Below, piece by piece: positions 1-7,443 of a DNA stretch of 64,000 nt. The first letter of the stretch is position 1. The number at the start of each line of letters is the position of its first letter. The notes under the pieces were generated by a model. The model searched no databases. It saw only the letters and a program-made list of their open reading frames with translations, and was not told the DNA's origin. The stretch lies in contig NZ_JAUSRO010000007.1 of assembly GCF_030811835.1 (NCBI RefSeq), positions 186,001 to 250,000 on the forward strand, in the 5' to 3' direction. A program made the translations under genes and the position numbers. The DNA is from Variovorax ginsengisoli. Its GTDB lineage: Bacteria; Pseudomonadota; Gammaproteobacteria; Burkholderiales; Burkholderiaceae_C.

Positions 1-485
1 ATCGACAGCGTGACGGTGACCAGCGAGGGCGAGAAGAGCGTGACCACGACCATCGCGAAAAGCAATGCCGGCAGCACCTGGAAGAACTCGGTCACGCGCA
101 TCAACGCCCCGTCGACCTTGCCGCCGTAGTAGCCCGCGAAGGCGCCGACAGTGATGCCGATGAGCACCGACAGCAGCGCCGCGGTGGCACCCACCAGCAG
201 CGTGGCCCGGCCGCCGTAGAGCAGCGCGGTCATCACGTCGCGGCCCAGGTAGTCGGTACCGAACCAGGACTCGGCGTCGAAGGGGGGCGTGAGTGGTGCG
301 GCGCGTATCTCGAACGGATCGGCCACGTAGAGCATGGGCCCGAACACCGACAGCAGGACGATAGCCGTGAGCATCGCCAGCCCGGCCACGGCCGAGGGGT
401 TGCGCGCGAACATGCGCAGCGCTTCAAGGAAGGGCGAGGGCGCCTTGACGGGCACCGCAGCGGCCACGGGAAGAATGGCGGACAT
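1..485 (-). CDS. ABC transporter permease, DppC/OppC type (partial, runs off window)
   Basis: Inner-membrane permease of a peptide/nickel-type ABC importer. I translated the minus strand from the ATG at 485; about 161 codons lie in the window and the C-terminus is outside it. The protein starts with a short cytoplasmic tail, then a hydrophobic segment around residues 32-52, then a periplasmic stretch with the 'GTDYLGRDV' motif that is typical of DppC/OppC proteins, followed by the first helices of the BPD_transp_1 domain. It begins 2 bases after the stop of the DppB-like gene, so the two are translated together and should form the heterodimeric channel. The ATPase genes expected next would lie beyond the window edge. 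The substrate is unknown. Confidence 0.9.
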   Translation of the reverse strand, partial: MSAILPVAAAVPVKAPSPFLEALRMFARNPSAVAGLAMLTAIVLLSVFGPMLYVADPFEIRAAPLTPPFDAESWFGTDYLGRDVMTALLYGGRATLLVGATAALLSVLIGITVGAFAGYYGGKVDGALMRVTEFFQVLPALLFAMVVVTLFSPSLVTVTLS

Positions 486-487
486 GT

Positions 488-1462
488 TCAGCGGCTCTTG
501 ATGCGGGGGTCGACCAGGCGGTAGGCGAGGTCGGTGAGCTGGTTCATCACCAGCACCACGACCGACGAGAACAGCAGCACGCCGAGCACCGTCGGGTAGT
601 CGCGGCGCAGCACGGCCTCGAAGGCGAGGCGGCCCAGGCCGGGCCAGTTGAACACCGTCTCGACCAGGATCGCGCCGGCCATGACGTTGCCGAACTGCAG
701 GCCCAGCACCGTGATCACCGGCAGCACCGCGTTGCGCAGCGCGTGCTTGTAGAGCACGAAGCGCTCGGCCAGGCCCTTGGCGCGCGCCGTGCGGATGAAG
801 TCGGCGCCCAGCACTTCGAGCATGCTGGCGCGTGCAAGCCGGCTGTACTGCGCGAGGTACACGAGGCCCAGCGTGACCGAGGGCAGCACCAGGTGATGCG
901 CCACGTCGAGCACGTCGCGCCAGCCGCCACCGGACGCATCGACCGAGCGCATGTCGGAGATCGGGAAGATCGGGATGGCCGCCGCGAAGACGATCACCAG
1001 CATCATTCCGCTCCAGAACACCGGCGCCGCGAAGCCCACCATCGACAGCACCGTGATGGCCTGAGACAGCCAGCCGTTGGGCTTGCGTGCGGCCAGCACG
1101 CCGAGCGCCGTGCCGGCCAGGAAGGCCCACAGCACCGAGCACACCACCAGCAGCAGCGTGGGCGGAATGCGCTCGGCGATCAGCCCCGACACCGGCAGGT
1201 TGAAGAAGTACGAGTAGCCCAGGTCGAGCTGCGCCACGCGCGCCAGGTACACGCCCAGCTGCACCGGCAGCGGCTTGTCCAGCCCGTGGCTCGCGCGCAG
1301 TTCGGCCTTGAGTTCTTCGGACATGCCGCCGCTGGCGCCGGCGATGGTCTCCACCGGGTCGCCCGGCGCGGCGTGCACCAGCACGAAGTTGAGGACCACC
1401 ACCGCCGCGATCAGCAGGAAGGCCTGCAGCAGGCGCTGGGCGATGAAGCGCAAGACATTCAT
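488..1462 (-). CDS. ABC transporter permease, DppB/OppB type
   Basis: 324-aa inner-membrane permease, the usual length for the DppB family. Residues 9-31 form the first membrane helix, a periplasmic loop of about 70 residues follows, and the remaining five helices sit between about residues 100 and 310. The ATPase-contact (EAA-like) segment with 'GADFIRTARAKG' lies at residues 219-230. It is in one minus-strand run with the substrate-binding protein (9 bases upstream) and the DppC-like permease (2 bases downstream). Family membership is clear. What is carried (peptide, opine, polyamine conjugate) cannot be read from the sequence. Confidence 0.93.
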   Translation of the reverse strand: MNVLRFIAQRLLQAFLLIAAVVVLNFVLVHAAPGDPVETIAGASGGMSEELKAELRASHGLDKPLPVQLGVYLARVAQLDLGYSYFFNLPVSGLIAERIPPTLLLVVCSVLWAFLAGTALGVLAARKPNGWLSQAITVLSMVGFAAPVFWSGMMLVIVFAAAIPIFPISDMRSVDASGGGWRDVLDVAHHLVLPSVTLGLVYLAQYSRLARASMLEVLGADFIRTARAKGLAERFVLYKHALRNAVLPVITVLGLQFGNVMAGAILVETVFNWPGLGRLAFEAVLRRDYPTVLGVLLFSSVVVLVMNQLTDLAYRLVDPRIKSR

Positions 1463-1471
1463 GGTGCGCGC

Positions 1472-3073
1472 CTACTTGAGGTAGACCTCGTCGAGCGGCG
1501 ACGCCGGGCCCCAGATCGACACCGGCACGTTGGCCACGCGCTTGACGGTGGCCGTGTGGTACGGCACCAGGTTCAGGTAGACGATCGGCACGTCGTCCGT
1601 CACGATCTTCTCGAAGGTCGCGTAGTAGGCCTTGCGCTTGACCGGGTCGAGCAGCGAGCCCGCCTGGTTCAGCAGTTCGTCGACCTTCGGGTTGGCGTAC
1701 GACTGCGTGTTGGTCCACACCACCGGTTTGATGTTGGTCGACAGGTAGGTGCGGTGCACGCCGATCACCGGGTCGCCCCAGTTGAAGACCGTGTCCATCG
1801 TCATGTCGAAGTCGTGCGCGGCGATGCGCTTGGCCCAGGTCGGGAAGTCGGCCGAGGCGCGCACGTCGAGCGTGATGCCCACCTTCTTGAGCTGCGAGCG
1901 CAGGTACTCGGCCACGTTCTTCTGCTGCTCGTCCTGCCCGGGGATGTAGTCGATGGTGAGCTTGAAGCGCTCGCCGTCGGCGTTGGCCTTGTAGCCGGCC
2001 TCGTCGAGCATCGCGGCGGCCTTCTTGAGGTCGAACGGGTATTTCACCAGGTCGGGCACCGCGAAGGGGCTGCTCGGCACGATCGGGCCGTCGGCCGGCG
2101 CGGCGAAGCCGCCCATCAGCGCCTTGGTCACGAAGTTCTTGTCGATGGCCGTGGCGATGGCCTTGCGCACCTTCACGTCCGACAAAGGTTTGCGTTCGAG
2201 GTTGAAGGCCAGCCAGTTGATGGCGCCGATGCCCTCGTAGCCCTTGTCGGTCAGGTCGATCTTCGGGTTGGTCTTTAGGCGGCGCAGGTTCACCGACGTG
2301 GTCTCGTACGGGAACATGTGGATGTCGCCACGCTCCAGGCCGAGCATCAGGCTGGTGGTGTCGGGTGCGAGCGTGAGGATGAGCTTGTCGAGGTAGGGCT
2401 TGCCCGGCAGGAAGAACTTGTCGAACTTCTCCATCACGATGCGCTGGCCGGGCTTGAACTCGACGAGCTTGAAGGGGCCGGAACCCACCACGTCCACGGA
2501 GTTGCGCGGGTGCGTCTTCAGGTCTTTGCCGTCACCGTAGATGTGCTTGGGAAGGATGGGGCACAGCGCTGGCGACATCGCCAGCACGATGGCGGGGTGC
2601 GGCACGCTCATGCGGATGATGGCGGTGTAAGGGTCGGGCGTCTCGACCTTCTCCACCGGCCCCATCATCGTGGTGAAGGGGTGGTTCGCCTTGATCGCCA
2701 TGATCGAGAAAGCGACGTCCGCCGATGTGATCGGCTTGCCGTCATGGAACACCGCGTCCTTGCGCAGGTGCAGCGTCAGCGACTTGCCGTCGTCGGCGAG
2801 CTTCCACGACTCGGCCAGGTAGGGCTGCGGGTTCCACTTGTCGTCAAAGCGCAGCGGGCTCGCGAAGAGCTGCGTCGACGGCAGGGCCGTCGCCAGGCCC
2901 GACTGCACGGCGCCGTTGAGGTGGCGGGGTGCCTGCGTCGAGCCGATCACGAGCGTGCCGCCCTTCTTGATCTCCTGTGCGTACGCGACCAGGGGCAAGG
3001 TGCCGAGCAGGACGGCGAGCGATGCGGCGGCGCCGAGCGCACGGCGGGTGAGGGTGGCGTTGCTGGGGATCAC
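1472..3073 (-). CDS. Periplasmic substrate-binding protein of a dipeptide-type ABC importer (SBP_bac_5)
   Basis: 533-aa solute-binding protein of the DppA/OppA class. The N-terminus has an Arg-Arg pair at residues 10-11 and a hydrophobic core to about residue 32, ending in an Ala-Tyr-Ala site before Gln33; this looks like a Sec signal peptide, with Tat export possible. The mature part has the family's usual features, such as 'LAESWKLADDGKSLTLHLRK' near residues 85-104 and a conserved stretch on first-lobe closure. It directly precedes the two permease genes and follows a FAD-dependent amine oxidase-like gene, so the imported ligand may be an amine or amino-acid conjugate; that is inference from context only. 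Confidence 0.92.
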   Translation of the reverse strand: MIPSNATLTRRALGAAASLAVLLGTLPLVAYAQEIKKGGTLVIGSTQAPRHLNGAVQSGLATALPSTQLFASPLRFDDKWNPQPYLAESWKLADDGKSLTLHLRKDAVFHDGKPITSADVAFSIMAIKANHPFTTMMGPVEKVETPDPYTAIIRMSVPHPAIVLAMSPALCPILPKHIYGDGKDLKTHPRNSVDVVGSGPFKLVEFKPGQRIVMEKFDKFFLPGKPYLDKLILTLAPDTTSLMLGLERGDIHMFPYETTSVNLRRLKTNPKIDLTDKGYEGIGAINWLAFNLERKPLSDVKVRKAIATAIDKNFVTKALMGGFAAPADGPIVPSSPFAVPDLVKYPFDLKKAAAMLDEAGYKANADGERFKLTIDYIPGQDEQQKNVAEYLRSQLKKVGITLDVRASADFPTWAKRIAAHDFDMTMDTVFNWGDPVIGVHRTYLSTNIKPVVWTNTQSYANPKVDELLNQAGSLLDPVKRKAYYATFEKIVTDDVPIVYLNLVPYHTATVKRVANVPVSIWGPASPLDEVYLK

Positions 3074-3164
3074 GGGTACTCCTGAAGTTCAAGTGGTTGC
3101 GCAAGATGCGTTCCATTGCGGCCTGCGCGATGGAGCCAGATCGGACCGATCGATGGGTCCAGGG

Positions 3165-4568
3165 TCAGAGCACTTCGTCGCGCAGTGCGTACCAGCGGTA
3201 CAACATGCGCTGGCCCATGCGGCGGAACGGCGCCGCCCATTCACCCTGGGCCGGGAACTGCAGCGGACTGTCGTAGATCGGCAGGTCGAACACCGGGTCG
3301 TTGTCGTGGCCCGCGATGCGCTGCGCCAGTCGCCGCCCCGCATGCGCCGAGAACGACACGCCGTTGCCGCCATAGCCCAATGCATAGAACACGCTCTGCT
3401 TCGCATCGGGCTGCACGATGCGCGGCATCATGTCGTGGGCCACGTCGACCCAGCCCCACCACGAGTAGTCGATCTGGATGCCCTTGAGCGCAGGAAACTT
3501 GCGCTCGAGGCCGTCGACCAGCAGCCGGTAGTGCGCGTCTCGGTGCGCGTCGGCGCCGGTGATGGCGCTGCGGCTGCCGATCTGCACGCGCCGGTCGGGC
3601 AGCAGGCGGTAATAGAAGCGCAGGGTGCGTGTGTCGGTGATGGCTTCGTGCGTGAGGAAGTTGGTCGCCTTCAGCTCCGCGTCGGTCAGTGGCCGCGTGA
3701 CGATCGAGTTCGACAGCACCGGGAACACGCGGTTCTTCAGCGTCGGGTGCAGGCCGGGCGCGGTGTACGCGCCGGTTGCGATGCCGACCGCACGGGCACG
3801 CACCCTGCCGCCGGGCGTCTTCAGGTGGTGCACGCCGTTCTTCGTCTCCCATCCGATCACCGGGCTCGACGGGTGCACGCGCGCGCCGCCTGCACGCGCG
3901 CGCTTCATGTAGCTGTAGGCTAGCTTGAGCGGATGCACGCAGATGCCCTCGGGCTCGTGCATGGCGCCGTGCGCGTCACGGTCGTCGCAGTAGCGGCTGC
4001 GCACCTCGTCGGCGCTGAGCATGCGGGCGTCGTAGCCGAAGTGGTCGCGCATCACGCGCGTCTCGTTCTCGAGGAAGGCCATCTTCTTGGCGCGGTGCGC
4101 GATGTAGAGGTGACCGCCGGGCTGCGGGTCGCAGTCGGCCGTGGCGACCAGGTCCTTGAAGGTCTGGAAGCCGTAGCGGATCTCGGCGTCGAGCCGCTTG
4201 GCCGTGGCCAGGCCCCAGCGCTCGATCCACTGCGAGCGGTAGAGCCGCCCGCTCGCGTTCTGCCCCTGTCCGCCGTTGCGGCTGGTGCAGCCCCAGGCGA
4301 CGCGGTTGGCTTCGAGCACCACGGCCTTGATGCCATGCTCTTCTGCGAGGAACAGCGCCGTCGCCAGGCCGGTGAAGCCCGAGCCGATGATGACCACGTC
4401 GGCATCGATGTCGCCCGCCACCGGGCCGTCGTCGTCGGGCGCGGGGCCGGCGGTGGCGGCCCAGTAGGTCGGTGCGTAGTCGCGGTTGCGGCCGGGCCCG
4501 TCGGACACCAGCGGGTCATAGGCCGGGTCGTAGGGCGCGAAGAGTTCGCGGGGTGTGGTGATGCTCAT
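3165..4568 (-). CDS. FAD-dependent oxidoreductase, DAO family (gamma-glutamylputrescine oxidase-like)
   Basis: 467-aa flavoprotein. After a roughly 55-residue lead that contains a Tyr-Ala-Pro-Thr-Tyr-Trp segment, often seen in PuuB-type oxidases, comes the FAD-binding Rossmann motif GSGFTG at residues 62-67, with 'SRNGGQGQ' downstream and a C-terminal 'ALGYGGNGV' FAD-contact segment. These are hallmarks of the DAO superfamily branch that oxidises secondary or conjugated amines. It lies between an NTF2-like gene and a dipeptide-type ABC importer on the same strand and is divergent from a MocR regulator, a class that often controls amine and amino-acid catabolism. Oxidation of an imported amine is a fair inference. 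The exact substrate is not known. Confidence 0.88.
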   Translation of the reverse strand: MSITTPRELFAPYDPAYDPLVSDGPGRNRDYAPTYWAATAGPAPDDDGPVAGDIDADVVIIGSGFTGLATALFLAEEHGIKAVVLEANRVAWGCTSRNGGQGQNASGRLYRSQWIERWGLATAKRLDAEIRYGFQTFKDLVATADCDPQPGGHLYIAHRAKKMAFLENETRVMRDHFGYDARMLSADEVRSRYCDDRDAHGAMHEPEGICVHPLKLAYSYMKRARAGGARVHPSSPVIGWETKNGVHHLKTPGGRVRARAVGIATGAYTAPGLHPTLKNRVFPVLSNSIVTRPLTDAELKATNFLTHEAITDTRTLRFYYRLLPDRRVQIGSRSAITGADAHRDAHYRLLVDGLERKFPALKGIQIDYSWWGWVDVAHDMMPRIVQPDAKQSVFYALGYGGNGVSFSAHAGRRLAQRIAGHDNDPVFDLPIYDSPLQFPAQGEWAAPFRRMGQRMLYRWYALRDEVL

Positions 4569-4581
4569 GGCGGTGTCCGGG

Positions 4582-4989
4582 TCAGAGCGGCGGCAGCGCG
4601 GGGCGGGCCTTGCGGAACACGTTCTTCACGAGGATCTTCCCGTCCTTGAAGGTGAACAGGTCGACCCCGTCGGACTCGCTGCGCGTGCCGTCGAGTGCGG
4701 TGCCGGTGAAGGTCCATTCGGACATGCCGCGGTCGCCCATCACCAGGTGCCGGCCGTTGCGCCATTGCGCGTCGGGGAAGTTCTTCCACGCCGACGCGAA
4801 GGCCACGGCCACGGCCTCGTGCCCCGTGTGGCGCGTACCGAAGGTGTCGGGGCCGGCGGCGGTGTCGAACACGCAATCGGCGTGCATGAAGGACATCAGC
4901 GCGGGCAGGTCGTGGCGGTTCCATGCGTCGGAAAACGCGGCGAGCATGTCGGTGGTGACTGCGGGGTCGGCGGCGGTGGCGGTGGTCAA
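4582..4989 (-). CDS. NTF2/SnoaL-like nuclear transport factor 2 fold protein
   Basis: Small cone-fold protein of about 135 aa. It reads 'AAFSDAWNRHDLPALMSFMH' near the N-terminus and 'GRHLVMGDRGMSEWTFTGT' in the middle, typical of SnoaL/NTF2-like polyketide-cyclase or isomerase-fold proteins. I chose the TTG at 4989 because GAGGA stands 6 bases upstream; the more distant in-frame start at 5061 would add 24 basic, cysteine-rich residues that do not look like protein and would run into the divergent promoter region. It is the first gene of the minus-strand run leading to the oxidoreductase and ABC importer. Its catalytic role, if any, is unknown. Confidence 0.82.
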   Translation of the reverse strand: MTTATAADPAVTTDMLAAFSDAWNRHDLPALMSFMHADCVFDTAAGPDTFGTRHTGHEAVAVAFASAWKNFPDAQWRNGRHLVMGDRGMSEWTFTGTALDGTRSESDGVDLFTFKDGKILVKNVFRKARPALPPL

Positions 4990-5028
4990 GCGGTGTCCTC
5001 GGCAGGGGTCTGATCGGTGTCGGCAACG

Positions 5029-5051
5029 GCACACAAACTGCGTCTGTGTGC
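5029..5051. promoter_or_regulatory. Inverted repeat in the divergent promoter region of the MocR regulator
   Basis: GCACACA at 5029-5035 and TGTGTGC at 5045-5051 form a perfect 7-bp inverted repeat with a 9-bp spacer. It lies between the start of the minus-strand NTF2-like/oxidoreductase run (4989) and the start of the MocR regulator (5196). The position suits an operator read by the neighbouring regulator. MocR proteins often bind direct repeats, so this assignment is tentative. Confidence 0.35.
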
Positions 5052-5195
5052 GGGTGGCCAAAGGTTAAGCTCCGCCTCTTCCGACCCATAGAGCCAGTCC
5101 GTACCCATCGTGAAAGCCAGACCCATCACCGCATGCACCATCGACGGCCATGCGCCCTCTTCAGGTGCGTGCCGCTGCGCCGAGCGGTCCGCGCC

Positions 5196-6707
5196 ATGAG
5201 CGCGCTGCCGCCCGCGCCCAGCCCGCTGTGGGCGCAGCTCTTCATGCTCGACGACAGCACCGGCCTGCCCCTGCAGGCGCGGCTGCGGCTCAAGGTGGTA
5301 CAGGTCATCCTCGACGGCCGCCTGGCCCCCGGTGCCGCGCTGCCGTCGTCGCGCGACCTCGCGCAGGCGCTGGGCCTGAGCCGCAACACCGTCACTGCCG
5401 TGTACCAGCAGCTGGTGGACGAGGCCTACCTCGAATCGCGCCCGCGCTCGGGTGTGTTCGTGAGCCACGGCGCACGCCCCGCCACCATCGCCGACCCCGG
5501 GCGCATCGTCGACCCCTTCAGCCGCGAAGGCGCCGCGAGCGGCATGCCCATGCAATGGGGCACGCGCGTGCTGCGCTCGCTGACCGACCAGCCCACGCTG
5601 TCGAAGCCCGACCGCTGGCGCGAAGTGCCGTACCCGTTCGTCTACGGCACGCATGACGCGCAGCTGTTTCCCACCGAAGACTTCCGCGAATGCTGCGTGC
5701 GCAGCCTGGCGCGCTCGCAGCTGCCCAACTGGACGCCCGACTTCGAGACCGACGACGTGCCCGACCTGGTCGAGCAGATCCGCACCCGCCTGCTGCCCAA
5801 GCGCGGCGTGTTCGCGCGACCGGAAGAGATCCTCGTCACCGTCGGCGCGCAACATGCCTGCTACCTCATTGCCGAAGCCCTGTTCGACCGCCACACGCGC
5901 GTGGGCTTCGAAGAGCCCGGCTACCCGCATGCGCGCAACACCTTCTCGCTGCGCACGTCGCAGATCATCGGCGTGCCGGTCGACGAAGAGGGGCTGGTGG
6001 TCGAGTCGCTGCCCGCGCTCGACTACATGTTCGTCACCCCGTCGCACCAGAGCCCGACCACGCACACGCTGAGCCTGGAGCGCCGCCAGTGGCTGCTGCG
6101 CAAGGCCGCGCTGCAGGACTTCGTCGTCATCGAAGACGACTACGAGGCCGAGAACCTCTACGCCGGCGAACCCACGCCGGCCCTCAAGAGCCTGGACAAG
6201 ACCGGCCGCGTGATCTACATCGGCTCACTCAGCAAGAGCCTGTCGCCCGCGCTGCGGCTCGGCTACATCGTGGCGCCGAAGGAACTGGTGAGCGAACTGC
6301 GCGTGCTGCGCCACGCCATGGTGCGGCACCCCAGCGCCTTCCTGCAGCACGCGTATGCGCTGTTCCTCTCCCTCGGCCACCACGACTCTCACGCGCGCCG
6401 CGTCAACCAGGTGCTGCGCCAGCGCATGGACGCCGCCATGAAGGCGCTGGCCGAGCACATCCCCGAATTCGAATGCACGCCCGCGCAGGGCGGCGCGTCG
6501 CTGTGGGTGAAGACGCCTGATTGGCTGGATGGCGGTGCGTTGGCTGTGCGGGCGCGCGAGCATGGGGTGCTGATCGAACCCGGTGATGTGTTCTTCGCAC
6601 AGCCGCCGAGGCCTTGTCCGTACTTCAGGTTGAGGCTGTCGTCGATCGATGTGGGGCAGATCGAGGCGGGGATTCGGGCGTTAAGGGAGGCGGTGAGGGG
6701 ATTCTAG
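5196..6707 (+). CDS. MocR/PdxR-family transcriptional regulator (GntR HTH + aminotransferase-like domain)
   Basis: About 503-aa regulator. Residues 20-90 are a GntR winged helix with 'LPSSRDLAQALGLSRNTV' and residues 130-500 form a fold-type I PLP-dependent aminotransferase-like domain. The Schiff-base lysine is Lys347 in the motif SLSKSLSPALRLG. MocR proteins use PLP or its amine adducts as the effector and act as activator-repressors of divergent operons. I chose the ATG at 5196 because the next residues match the usual short N-terminus; the open frame extends upstream to 5046 but those 50 residues look non-coding. It is divergent from the oxidoreductase/ABC importer run, which is its probable target. 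Confidence 0.9.
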   Translation: MSALPPAPSPLWAQLFMLDDSTGLPLQARLRLKVVQVILDGRLAPGAALPSSRDLAQALGLSRNTVTAVYQQLVDEAYLESRPRSGVFVSHGARPATIADPGRIVDPFSREGAASGMPMQWGTRVLRSLTDQPTLSKPDRWREVPYPFVYGTHDAQLFPTEDFRECCVRSLARSQLPNWTPDFETDDVPDLVEQIRTRLLPKRGVFARPEEILVTVGAQHACYLIAEALFDRHTRVGFEEPGYPHARNTFSLRTSQIIGVPVDEEGLVVESLPALDYMFVTPSHQSPTTHTLSLERRQWLLRKAALQDFVVIEDDYEAENLYAGEPTPALKSLDKTGRVIYIGSLSKSLSPALRLGYIVAPKELVSELRVLRHAMVRHPSAFLQHAYALFLSLGHHDSHARRVNQVLRQRMDAAMKALAEHIPEFECTPAQGGASLWVKTPDWLDGGALAVRAREHGVLIEPGDVFFAQPPRPCPYFRLRLSSIDVGQIEAGIRALREAVRGF

Positions 6708-6730
6708 TAAAAAACCTCGCACACGAAACT

Positions 6731-6759
6731 TTTTGAGTGTATATTCCCTTCACTCGAAA
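6731..6759. promoter_or_regulatory. Palindromic operator-like site with embedded -10 element ahead of the islet genes
   Basis: TTTTGAGTG at 6731-6739 and CACTCGAAA at 6751-6759 are inverted copies with one mismatch in nine, separated by 11 bp. The spacer starts with TATATT at 6740-6745, a good -10 hexamer, while no convincing -35 is seen at the right distance. It sits 15 bases before the start codon of the first islet gene, and the second gene codes an XRE repressor-type domain. Autorepression at this site is a natural inference. Confidence 0.5.
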
Positions 6760-6774
6760 CGAAGAGGGATGAAG

Positions 6775-7443
6775 ATGTCTGGTCAATCTGAGTTGGGCAA
6801 GAAGGAGCTGGAGCAGCTTATCGTTAAGAACGTTCCTCGTGACGCGCTGATGGCGTGCGAGGATGCCTACTACGCTGGGGACCATCAGGGGCGCCAGCAC
6901 TCAGCTGGCTTTGCGCCGGGTCACAAGCCTTCGATTGCTGGGCAAAACAAGCACTTCTTTATCAATGAAACGTTCCATGAGGCACTCGAAGCGCACGGAG
7001 GAGATCCCACGCCGCTGTGCGGGACACGACTTGTTGTTGGCCGCCTGGGCATATTCAGTGTCGTGAGATTGAACGTTCCCGGGCATAAGTGGATCAATTT
7101 GCGACGCAGCGCGACGCGCGCCAAGCTGGCGGAACTCAACGACAGCATCAAGAGAAAGTATGTGCAGGCAGATTTGTTTGCGCAGCCCCGAGAAGTCGCC
7201 GAAGGCACGATCTTCATTCTGGGGGTGATGGATGGCATCGATGACAACGGAATCGCGCAGTTGACTGGGGTGATGGTCGCGCTTCCAGCACCCGACATGA
7301 AGTCCTGGCTTTACATCAAGTCTACGGACGATTTCATCAAACTCTATGACGAGATTGATACGCTGACTCAACTGGACAAGGCGATGCCAAAACTTAAGGG
7401 CAAGCCTAAGAAGCAAACTGACAATGACCAAGGGAATAAATGA
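6775..7443 (+). CDS. Uncharacterised protein, partner of the XRE-ImmA protease
   Basis: 222-aa protein that I do not recognise. It starts at the ATG at 6775, chosen because AGAGG at 6763-6767 sits at normal spacing; the ATG at 6769 is too close to that site. There is no signal peptide or membrane segment. The protein is hydrophilic with a mixed alpha/beta look, a central 'AEGTIFILGVMDGIDDNG' stretch, and a lysine-rich tail (KLKGKPKKQ). It overlaps the downstream protease gene by 20 bases, implying translational coupling. Codon use and base composition differ from the flanks: 30 of 60 bases are G/C in 6781-6840 against 39 of 60 in 6121-6180. Transfer from another host is likely. It could be a toxin, an effector, or a target of the protease; none of these is shown. 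Confidence 0.8.
   Translation: MSGQSELGKKELEQLIVKNVPRDALMACEDAYYAGDHQGRQHSAGFAPGHKPSIAGQNKHFFINETFHEALEAHGGDPTPLCGTRLVVGRLGIFSVVRLNVPGHKWINLRRSATRAKLAELNDSIKRKYVQADLFAQPREVAEGTIFILGVMDGIDDNGIAQLTGVMVALPAPDMKSWLYIKSTDDFIKLYDEIDTLTQLDKAMPKLKGKPKKQTDNDQGNK

Noticed and set aside
743..2278. Long open frame on the plus strand opposite the ABC importer genes (511 codons)
   Set aside because: It is antisense to well-supported DppB and SBP genes and its translation is full of His, Arg and Gly runs, which is the usual shadow of high-GC coding DNA.
4990..5061. N-terminal extension of the NTF2-like protein to 5061
   Set aside because: The extra residues are Arg/Cys-rich and non-coding in appearance, whereas TTG at 4989 has a GAGGA at ideal spacing.
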